64,000 nucleotides of DNA from Pseudomonas sp. URIL14HWK12:I12. GTDB taxonomy: Bacteria > Pseudomonadota > Gammaproteobacteria > Pseudomonadales > Pseudomonadaceae. The stretch covers positions 310,001 through 374,000 of the forward strand of contig NZ_QEQL01000002.1 of NCBI RefSeq assembly GCF_003097135.1. Direction: 5' to 3'. This document shows positions 57,858 to 64,000 of the stretch, one piece after another (within the stretch, counting starts at the first letter, position 1; the number at the start of each line of letters is the position of its first letter). The translations under genes were made by a program, and so were the position numbers. A model generated the notes under the pieces. It was given only the letters and a program-made list of their open reading frames with translations. It made no database searches and was not told where the DNA came from.

Positions 57858-58874
57858 ATGATCGTTCGCCCTGTGCGCGGCAGTGACCTGCCAGCGCTGA
57901 TCGAGCTGGCCCATGGTGCCGGTGCCGGCACTGGCCTGACTACCTTGCCCCCCAACGAAACGCGGCTGGCCGAGCGTGTTGCAGCCGCGGAAAGAACCTT
58001 CCGCGGCGACGCCGACCGTGCCGACGCCGACTACCTGTTCGTGCTCGAAAGCGACGGCGGCGAAGTGGTCGGTATCAGTGGCATCATCGCTGCGGTGGGC
58101 CAGCGCGAGCCCTGGTACAACTACCGCGTCGGCCTGACGGTCAACGCTTCGCGCGAGCTCGACATCTACCGCGAAATCCCGACCTTGTTTCTGGCCAACG
58201 ACCTGACCGGCAACTCCGAGTTGTGCTCGCTGTTCCTGCGCCAGGACCTGCGCACCGGCCTCAACGGCCGTTTGCTGGCCAAGGCGCGGCTGCTGTTCAT
58301 GGCGCAGTTTCCTGAGTTGTTCGGCCGCCGCGTGATGGCCGAAATGCGGGGGATGAGCGATGAGACCGGCCGCTCGCCGTTCTGGGAGAGCCTGGGCCGG
58401 CACTTTTTCAGGATGGAGTTCAGCCAGGCCGACTACCTCACCGGGGTTGGTAACCGCGCGTTCATCGCTGAGCTGATGCCCAAGTTTCCGCTGTACACCT
58501 GCTTTCTCTCTGAGGCCGCACGTGCGGTCATCGGGCGGGTTCACCCTGAATCGGAACCGGCCCTGGCCATGCTGGAAGCCGAGGGCTTCAGCTACCAGGG
58601 CTACGTGGATATCTTCGATGCAGGCCCGGCGGTGGAGTGCGAGACCGCGCGTATTCGCGCCGTGCGCGACAGCCAGGTGTTGATCCTGGCCGTGGGCACC
58701 GCAGGCGAAAGCGCGGCGCCCTACCTGATCCACAACCGCCTGCGCGAAGAGTGCCGCATTGTCGCCGCCCCCGCACGGGTGGCCGCTGGCACTCTGGTCG
58801 TGGACCCTGCCACTGCCCAGCGCTTGCGCCTGTACCCCGGTGACCAGGTGCGCGCAGTGCCGCTGGCGGGTTGA
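57858..58874 (+). CDS. aruG: Arginine N-succinyltransferase, beta subunit
   Basis: 338 residues from the ATG at 57858, with AGGAGA upstream. MIVRPVRGSDLPALIELAHGAGAGTGLTTLPPNETRLAERV and LTGNSELCSLFLRQDL parallel aruF. It completes the heterodimeric succinyltransferase. In the usual order astD follows; here the next gene is astB after 63 bases. Confidence 0.94.
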   Translation: MIVRPVRGSDLPALIELAHGAGAGTGLTTLPPNETRLAERVAAAERTFRGDADRADADYLFVLESDGGEVVGISGIIAAVGQREPWYNYRVGLTVNASRELDIYREIPTLFLANDLTGNSELCSLFLRQDLRTGLNGRLLAKARLLFMAQFPELFGRRVMAEMRGMSDETGRSPFWESLGRHFFRMEFSQADYLTGVGNRAFIAELMPKFPLYTCFLSEAARAVIGRVHPESEPALAMLEAEGFSYQGYVDIFDAGPAVECETARIRAVRDSQVLILAVGTAGESAAPYLIHNRLREECRIVAAPARVAAGTLVVDPATAQRLRLYPGDQVRAVPLAG

Positions 58875-58937
58875 ATACCCGGCGAGCGGGCCGCAAGAGC
58901 CTGTCGCCTGATCAGAAAAAAGACCGGAGCGGCGCCG
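58875..58937 (+). other. Short gap where astD would be expected
   Basis: 63 bases separate aruG and astB. No coding remnant of an aldehyde dehydrogenase is visible in any frame, and no hairpin or insertion-sequence border is seen. Its last part supplies the astB ribosome site (GGAG). Confidence 0.7.
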
Positions 58938-60281
58938 ATGAGAGCGTTCGAAGTCAATTTTGACGGCCTGGTGGGGCCTACGCACAACTACGGCGGCTTG
59001 TCGTGGGGCAACCTGGCATCGCAGAACAACTGCCAGGCCGTGGCCAACCCCAGGGAAGCCGCCCGCCAAGGCCTGGCCAAAATGAAGGCCCTGATGGACC
59101 TGGGTTTGCTGCAGGGTGTGATCCCGCCCCAGGAGCGCCCGGACGTGGCGGCCTTGCGCAGGCTTGGGTTTGCTGGCAGCGATAGCCAGGTGATCGAAAA
59201 AGCCGCGCGCCAGGCCCTGCCGTTGCTGGTGGCCAGCAGTTCGGCATCGAGCATGTGGGTGGCTAACGCCGCAACCGTCAGCCCCAGTGCCGATACGAGC
59301 GACGGCCGTGTGCACTTCACCGTGGCCAACCTCAACTGCAAATTCCATCGCAGCCTTGAGCACGACATCACCGGCCGCCTGCTGCAAGCGATGTTCAATG
59401 ACCCTGCGCACTTCGCGCACCATCCGGCGCTGCCCGCGGTGCAGGCGTTCGGCGATGAAGGGGCTGCCAACCACGGGCGCCTGTGCGCCCACCATGCAAG
59501 CCCGGGCGTGGAGTTGTTCGTCTATGGGCGCAGTGCCTACGACGGGCGCAAGCCGTCACCGCTGCATTACCCGGCACGCCAGACGCTCGAAGCCTCCGAG
59601 GCCGTGGCCAGGCTGCACGGCCTGAAGGATTCCGGGGTGGTGTTCGCCCAGCAGAACCCCCACGTGATCGACCAGGGTGTATTTCATAACGATGTGATCG
59701 CCGTGGCCAATGGGCCGGTGCTGCTGCATCACGAACAGGCGTTCGTCGACAGCGACCAGGTGCTCGAGGCATTGCGTGCGCGGCTTGCCGAGCGAGGTGG
59801 CCAGTTACTGCCGATCAGCGTGCCGAGCCAGCAGATTTCGGTGGAGGACGCCGTGCGCTCCTACCTGTTCAATAGCCAGTTGCTGACCTTGCCCGGCGGC
59901 GGCATGTGCTTGCTGGTGCCCGAGGAGTGCCGCCAGCATGCAGGGGTTTGGGGGTATCTGCAGCAGCTGCTGGCCAGCGGTGGGCCGATTACCCAGGTGC
60001 TGGCCTTTGACCTGAAGCAGAGCATGCGCAACGGCGGTGGCCCAGCCTGCCTGCGGCTGCGCGTGGTGCTCAACGAGAAGGAGCTGGCAGCGGTCACGCC
60101 AGGGGTTATGATGACCGCGCAACTGCACGAGCGGCTCGACCTGTGGGTGCAGCGCCATTACCGTGATCGCCTGGGCGAAGCGGACCTGGCCGACCCTCAA
60201 TTGCTGCACGAATGCCGAACGGCGCTGGATGAGCTGACCGCGATCCTGGGGATCGGGTCGGTCTATCCCTTTCAACGATGA
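58938..60281 (+). CDS. astB: N-succinylarginine dihydrolase
   Basis: 447 residues, full length for Ast[23 protein letters not shown] at the start, [36 protein letters not shown] (guanidino-modifying fold with the first catalytic His), [20 protein letters not shown] (second His) and [13 protein letters not shown] near the end with the catalytic Cys. It hydrolyses succinylarginine to succinylornithine, CO2 and ammonia. GGAG precedes the ATG. Confidence 0.95.
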   Translation: MRAFEVNFDGLVGPTHNYGGLSWGNLASQNNCQAVANPREAARQGLAKMKALMDLGLLQGVIPPQERPDVAALRRLGFAGSDSQVIEKAARQALPLLVASSSASSMWVANAATVSPSADTSDGRVHFTVANLNCKFHRSLEHDITGRLLQAMFNDPAHFAHHPALPAVQAFGDEGAANHGRLCAHHASPGVELFVYGRSAYDGRKPSPLHYPARQTLEASEAVARLHGLKDSGVVFAQQNPHVIDQGVFHNDVIAVANGPVLLHHEQAFVDSDQVLEALRARLAERGGQLLPISVPSQQISVEDAVRSYLFNSQLLTLPGGGMCLLVPEECRQHAGVWGYLQQLLASGGPITQVLAFDLKQSMRNGGGPACLRLRVVLNEKELAAVTPGVMMTAQLHERLDLWVQRHYRDRLGEADLADPQLLHECRTALDELTAILGIGSVYPFQR

Positions 60282-60299
60282 CCAGAAGGGAACGAACAC

Positions 60300-60593
60300 A
60301 TGGCTGATGCACTGCGCCTGATCCTCGAAGACGACGACGGCACCCAGTTGGAGACCTCCTGCACACGCATGGCGGTGGTGTGGCAGGGCAAGGAGCTGTG
60401 GATTCAGCAGGATGGCAGTGGCCAGTTGCTGATAGGGGTCGATGTCGAGGATGGCGACACCGAATACGCCAATCTGGTATTGCGGCCGATGGCCACCAAC
60501 CTTGTGAGCCTGCAGCTGGAAATGGAGCCGGCCGATGCCGGGGACGACGATGACGGCCATGTACACGGCCCTGATTGCGGTCACCATCACTGA
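60300..60593 (+). CDS. Small His-rich protein inside the ast operon
   Basis: 97 residues. A small globular part with two cysteines is followed by an acidic, His-rich tail: after EMEPADAG come four aspartates, then HVHGPDCGHHH. The tail could bind Zn or Ni. It lies 18 bases after astB and 36 before astE. P. aeruginosa has an uncharacterised small gene at the equivalent position. Function unknown. Confidence 0.75.
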   Translation: MADALRLILEDDDGTQLETSCTRMAVVWQGKELWIQQDGSGQLLIGVDVEDGDTEYANLVLRPMATNLVSLQLEMEPADAGDDDDGHVHGPDCGHHH

Positions 60594-60629
60594 TCGGTTC
60601 CCCGGCTTACCGGCACAAGGATTCGCCCG

Positions 60630-61607
60630 ATGCTTTCACTCGGCAAGCTGCTTGAACTGACGCTGGCGGGCCGGGAGCCCGCCCAGCAGACCCAGATGAC
60701 CGTGGCGGGCACTCGCCTGCGTTGGCTGGCCGAGGGGGCGCTGGAGATCACTCCAGCGGCCTCCCGTGATTGCGGGCTCGATCTGTTGCTCTCGGCAGGG
60801 CTGCACGGTAACGAGACCGTTCCGGTCGCCCTGCTCGACGAACTGATTCACGCCATTGCCCGAGGCGAGCTGCACCCTCACGCACGGGTGCTTTTCCTGT
60901 TCGGCAGCCCCGGTGCGCTGCGCCGGGGTGGCCGTTATCTCGAACAGGACCTCAACCGTTTGTTCTGTGGGCGCCATGAGCTGTCCTCGGGCCCAGACGC
61001 CATCCGTGCAGGTGAGCTCGAAAGGTTGGCCGAAAGCTTTTTCGCCCAACCGGGGCGCGCACGGCTGCATTACGACCTGCACACCTCTATGCGCGCTTCG
61101 GCCATTGGCCCTTTCGCCATCTGCCCCTGGCGCGAGGGGCAGAGCACACCACGCCAGCAGTTGGCTCGGCTGGCGGCGCTGGGCATGCGCGGGGTGCTTT
61201 ATCACCGTGCCAGCGTGCCGACCTTCAGCGGTTACAGTAGCCAGCACTTGGCGGTTGACGCGTTCAACCTGGAGCTGGGCAACCTGCCAGCGAGCCACAC
61301 GTTCTATGAAACGCTGGAGCAGCGCCTGCGTGGGCTAATCCAGGGTGAGGGGGCTCAGCCGAACGAATCACTGGCCGATGAGCTTCAGCCTTATCGCGTG
61401 GTGCGCGAAATCATCAAGCACAGCGACGGCTTTCAATGGCGCCTGAGCGAAGATCTCGAGCATTTTGGCGAGTTGCCGCGCGGCACGCTGCTGGCTGTGG
61501 ATGAAAGCAAGCGCTGGCTGGTGGAAGAGGAGGGTGAGCGGCTGGTGCTACCCAGTGCGCGCGTGCGCAATGGAATGCGCGCGGGTTTGGTGGTGGCGCC
61601 GCTTTGA
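60630..61607 (+). CDS. astE: Succinylglutamate desuccinylase
   Basis: 325 residues. Zinc-peptidase-like M14 marks: LLLSAGLHGNETVPVALLDELI (H and E ligands), DLNRLFCGRH and ARLHYDLHTSMRASAIGPFAICPW (third ligand). It releases glutamate and succinate, the last pathway step. AAGG precedes the ATG. Its substrate, succinylglutamate, is made by AstD, whose gene is missing from this operon. Confidence 0.94.
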   Translation: MLSLGKLLELTLAGREPAQQTQMTVAGTRLRWLAEGALEITPAASRDCGLDLLLSAGLHGNETVPVALLDELIHAIARGELHPHARVLFLFGSPGALRRGGRYLEQDLNRLFCGRHELSSGPDAIRAGELERLAESFFAQPGRARLHYDLHTSMRASAIGPFAICPWREGQSTPRQQLARLAALGMRGVLYHRASVPTFSGYSSQHLAVDAFNLELGNLPASHTFYETLEQRLRGLIQGEGAQPNESLADELQPYRVVREIIKHSDGFQWRLSEDLEHFGELPRGTLLAVDESKRWLVEEEGERLVLPSARVRNGMRAGLVVAPL

Positions 61608-61642
61608 TCGATATCGACCGGCCTGCACCTTCAGAAGCGAGG

Positions 61643-61685
61643 CGCCCTCCCGCAGCGTGAGCCGTATTGCTCACGCGGGAGGGCG
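61643..61685. terminator. Bidirectional terminator between astE and ribH
   Basis: CGCCCTCCCGC pairs with GCGGGAGGGCG and GTGAGC with GCTCAC in one long stem interrupted by a three-base bulge (AGC, 61654-61656), loop CGTATT. It sits between convergent genes. Confidence 0.7.
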
Positions 61686-61707
61686 GCTGGCCGGGCGGCG
61701 GTTTGGC

Positions 61708-62208
61708 TCAGACTGCAACTTTCTGCGGAAGAGTCAGGCGGCGCAGGTTGCGGATTTTGGCCAGTGTATCGGCACAGGTGCGGGCCGCTTCCTGGCCCTT
61801 GAGCTCGAAGTGGCGGAAGAAGTAGTCGTGATGTTCCTTGCCGTCATGGAAGTGGTGCGGGGTTAGCACCACCGAGAACATCGGCACTTCGGTTTCGAGC
61901 TGCACTTGCATCAGCGCGCCGACCACGGTCTGCGCGACGAAGTCGTGGCGGTAAATGCCACCATCGACCACCAGGGCCGCCGCGATGACCCCTGCGTAAC
62001 GGCCGCTGTTGGCAAGCAGCTTGGCGTGCAGAGGAATTTCGTAAGCGCCGCCGACTTCAAAGAAGTCGATGTCCTGCTCTTGGTAACCCAGCTGGGCCAT
62101 TTCGGCGACGAAACCCAGCCGGGCTTGATCGACAATGTCTTTGTGCCAGCAAGCTTGAACGAAAGCGATGCGTTCGTGATGCTTGCTGTCGATGGAAACG
62201 GGTTGCAT
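61708..62208 (-). CDS. ribH: 6,7-dimethyl-8-ribityllumazine synthase
   Basis: 166 residues from the ATG at 62208 with AGGAG seven bases upstream; six more codons are open upstream. Lumazine synthase marks: RIAFVQACWHKDIVDQARLGF, FFEVGGAYEIPLHAK and the catalytic-His region VVDGGIYRHDFVAQ. It makes 6,7-dimethyl-8-ribityllumazine in riboflavin synthesis. The FFEVGGAYEIP and HHFHDGKEHHDYFFRHFELKG end fit the type II (RibH2-like) branch rather than the usual RibH. An FMN riboswitch precedes it. Confidence 0.9.
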   Translation of the reverse strand: MQPVSIDSKHHERIAFVQACWHKDIVDQARLGFVAEMAQLGYQEQDIDFFEVGGAYEIPLHAKLLANSGRYAGVIAAALVVDGGIYRHDFVAQTVVGALMQVQLETEVPMFSVVLTPHHFHDGKEHHDYFFRHFELKGQEAARTCADTLAKIRNLRRLTLPQKVAV

Positions 62209-62295
62209 GGCGAATCTCCTGTTCATAAATGAAACAGGGCATCGGATCGAAAGGGATCTTAAGGGTACGCCGGGGCGGCCCTTGGGCGTGAATCC

Positions 62296-62435
62296 CGTTC
62301 TCTCTTCATCCGGACTGTAACCGTCGGCCCCGGAATCACACCGGCTCTGCTGACCTCCCCGTGGGGGAGCGCTCGCGGGCTAGGCGTTGGTACGCCATTA
62401 CCGCCGGTGGGGACTCTCACCCCGCCCTGAGAACG
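62296..62435 (-). promoter_or_regulatory. FMN riboswitch (RFN element) upstream of ribH
   Basis: Read on the minus strand it begins CGTTCTCAGGGCGGGGTGAG, continues with the conserved CCCCACCGGCGGTAATGG and GAGGTCAGCAGAGCCGGTG segments, and closes with GACGGTTACAGTCCGGATGA and GAGAGAACG, which pairs with the start (P1). All conserved joiners of the RFN aptamer are present. It lies 88 bases before the ribH start; FMN is expected to repress. Confidence 0.95.
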
Positions 62436-62731
62436 TTGCCGCACACGGTGCGGCGGAGCAATTATTACCATAGTTTTCAGCACGCTGCACAGCATCGGCC
62501 ACGCCCGTCGGCGGCTGCGCTAGACTCATGTCTCGCATTCACGCGGGGGTCGCCACGAATCGTGGCGCTGGCGAACACGCCAATGTCGCGGGCAAAAGTC
62601 CCTGTGTAAAACTATGGTCTCGATCGTACAAACTCGCTGTACCCAGCCGACAGGGCCTATATAATGCGGCCCTTTGCCGTCGATCCGACGTTCAGCCCAC
62701 GCCCTGGGCCGCAGTCTCCGTGGAAGAACCT
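62436..62731 (+). promoter_or_regulatory. Upstream region and promoter of alaS
   Basis: Contains TATAAT at 62660-62665, a perfect -10; the -35 (about 62637-62642) is poor. The ribH/FMN-riboswitch promoter must also lie here on the other strand. No T-box or other leader element recognised. GAAGAACC stands before the alaS ATG. Confidence 0.55.
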
Positions 62732-64000
62732 ATGAAAAGCGCAGAAATCCGTGAAGCCTTCCTGAGCTTCTTCGAAGAGCAAGGCCACACCCGTGTCGCC
62801 TCCAGCTCCCTGATTCCCAACAATGACCCGACCCTGCTGTTCACCAATGCGGGCATGAACCAGTTCAAGGACTGCTTCCTGGGCCAGGAAAAGCGCGCCT
62901 ACACCCGCGCGGTCAGCAGCCAGAAATGCGTACGCGCCGGCGGCAAGCACAACGACCTGGAAAACGTCGGGTACACCGCTCGCCATCACACCTTTTTCGA
63001 AATGCTGGGTAACTTCAGCTTCGGCGACTATTTCAAGCGTGACGCCATCACCTTCGCCTGGACGTTCCTGACCGGCGAGCAGTGGCTCAAGCTGCCCAAG
63101 GAAAAGCTCTGGGTCACCGTCTACGCCACCGACGACGAAGCCTACGACATCTGGACCAAGGAAATCGGCGTGCCAGCAGAGCGCATGGTACGTATCGGCG
63201 ACAACAAGGGCGCGCCGTATGCTTCCGACAACTTCTGGACCATGGGCGACACCGGCCCCTGCGGCCCGTGCACCGAGATCTTCTACGACCACGGCCCGGA
63301 CATCTGGGGTGGCCCGCCCGGGTCCCCAGAAGAAGACGGTGATCGCTACATCGAGATCTGGAACAACGTTTTCATGCAGTTCAACCGCACGGCCGATGGC
63401 GTGTTGCACCCCTTGCCGGCACCTTCGGTCGACACCGGTATGGGCCTGGAGCGGGTGAGCGCCGTGCTGCAGCACGTGCACTCCAACTATGAGATCGACC
63501 TGTTCCAGAACCTGCTGAGCGCCGCGGCCCAGGCCATTGGCTGCAGCAACGAGGGGCAGCCTTCGCTCAAGGTTGTGGCCGACCATATCCGTTCTTGTGG
63601 CTTCCTGATCGCCGACGGCGTGCTGCCGTCCAACGAAGGCCGCGGCTATGTCCTGCGCCGCATCATCCGCCGCGCCTGCCGCCACGGTAACAAGCTTGGC
63701 GCCACGGGCAGCTTCTTCCATCGCATCGTTGCTTCGCTGGTGGCCGAGATGGGCGAGGCGTTCCCTGAGCTCAAGGCGCAGCAAGGGCACATCGAGCGTG
63801 TGCTGAAAGGCGAAGAAGAGCAGTTTGCCAAAACGCTGGAGCAGGGCCTGAAGATCCTCGAGCAAGACCTGGCCGAGCTCAAGGGCAACGTCGTGCCGGG
63901 CGAAGTGGTGTTCAAACTGTACGACACCTACGGCTTCCCGATGGACCTGACCGGCGACATCGCCCGTGAGCGCCAGCTGACGCTCGACGAGGCAGGTTTC
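62732..64000 (+). CDS. alaS: Alanyl-tRNA synthetase, N-terminal part (cut by the window end)
   Basis: 423 codons are present from the ATG at 62732; the frame is open to base 64000. Class II motifs: [61 protein letters not shown] (motif 2), and [16 protein letters not shown] (motif 3). It charges tRNA-Ala in the cytoplasm. The editing and C-Ala domains lie beyond the window. Confidence 0.97.
   Translation, partial: MKSAEIREAFLSFFEEQGHTRVASSSLIPNNDPTLLFTNAGMNQFKDCFLGQEKRAYTRAVSSQKCVRAGGKHNDLENVGYTARHHTFFEMLGNFSFGDYFKRDAITFAWTFLTGEQWLKLPKEKLWVTVYATDDEAYDIWTKEIGVPAERMVRIGDNKGAPYASDNFWTMGDTGPCGPCTEIFYDHGPDIWGGPPGSPEEDGDRYIEIWNNVFMQFNRTADGVLHPLPAPSVDTGMGLERVSAVLQHVHSNYEIDLFQNLLSAAAQAIGCSNEGQPSLKVVADHIRSCGFLIADGVLPSNEGRGYVLRRIIRRACRHGNKLGATGSFFHRIVASLVAEMGEAFPELKAQQGHIERVLKGEEEQFAKTLEQGLKILEQDLAELKGNVVPGEVVFKLYDTYGFPMDLTGDIARERQLTLDEAGF

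Noticed and set aside
58875..58937. Remnant or frameshifted astD
   Set aside because: Only 63 bases are present and none translates to dehydrogenase motifs in any frame.
57846..59495. 549-codon minus-strand frame across aruG and astB
   Set aside because: Antisense to two well-supported enzymes; it also does not encode an aldehyde dehydrogenase, so it is not a displaced astD.
62436..62731. T-box or other leader control of alaS
   Set aside because: No specifier loop, T-box sequence or terminator/antiterminator pair seen; the structured element here is the FMN riboswitch on the other strand.

Overview
The window is ordinary chromosomal DNA of a Pseudomonas, most likely of the P. putida group. 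The support is gene content and order recalled from known genomes: an ArgR-type arginine system (aotJQMOP-argR) beside the aruC-type succinyltransferase operon; bifA-sodB-argO/argP-xenB-acpH-olsAB in the order known from P. aeruginosa; a cpxR/cpxP/cpxS-like trio; and GC-rich codon use throughout. I see no rRNA, tRNA, CRISPR array, insertion sequence or prophage. Coding density is very high, and many genes are joined by 4-base stop/start overlaps.

Layout. 1-2.04 kb: the end of an AraC regulator and an aromatic-acid MFS transporter. 2.1-8.8 kb: c-di-GMP phosphodiesterase bifA, iron superoxide dismutase sodB, a divergent argO/argP pair, an SDR enzyme that lacks the usual catalytic lysine, and a coiled-coil membrane protein. 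8.9-15.6 kb: a siderophore receptor, arsR-xenB, acpH, the ornithine-lipid pair olsB-olsA, and an MgtC-like protein. 15.7-22.5 kb: a dicarboxylate/2-oxoglutarate module (kgtP with a sigma-54 promoter; a DctB/DctD- or MifS/MifR-like two-component system) directly behind bglX. 22.7-27.98 kb: a methyltransferase, a DUF4917 protein, a periplasmic glycerophosphodiesterase, tam, and small unknowns. 28-35.9 kb: a cpx-like envelope-stress trio, then yciI-yciB, and on the other strand rnm, yciO, scpA, scpB and rluB. 36-39 kb: an aromatic amino-acid permease, arfB, and an MFS exporter.

39.1-43.5 kb holds one 1463-residue protein whose last ~140 residues look like a polymorphic-toxin nucleic-acid deaminase. 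It has no visible immunity partner and is the most unusual gene here. acsA follows. 45.9-51 kb is the arginine/ornithine uptake operon and its regulator ArgR. 51.2-55.3 kb is a complete yjfIJKLMC-type cluster: a PspA-like protein, a DUF350 membrane protein, a DUF1190 lipoprotein and an ATP-grasp ligase. 55.5-61.6 kb is the arginine succinyltransferase operon, but astD (succinylglutamate semialdehyde dehydrogenase), expected between aruG and astB, is absent. The end holds ribH behind an FMN riboswitch, and the first 423 codons of alaS.

The arginine genes form one logical unit. ArgR half-sites (TGTCGC-N8-AA) stand before both the uptake operon and the catabolic operon, inside a shared 16-base block at almost the same distance from a plausible -10 element. 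The missing astD therefore matters: as written, this locus cannot complete arginine to glutamate unless the dehydrogenase is encoded elsewhere.
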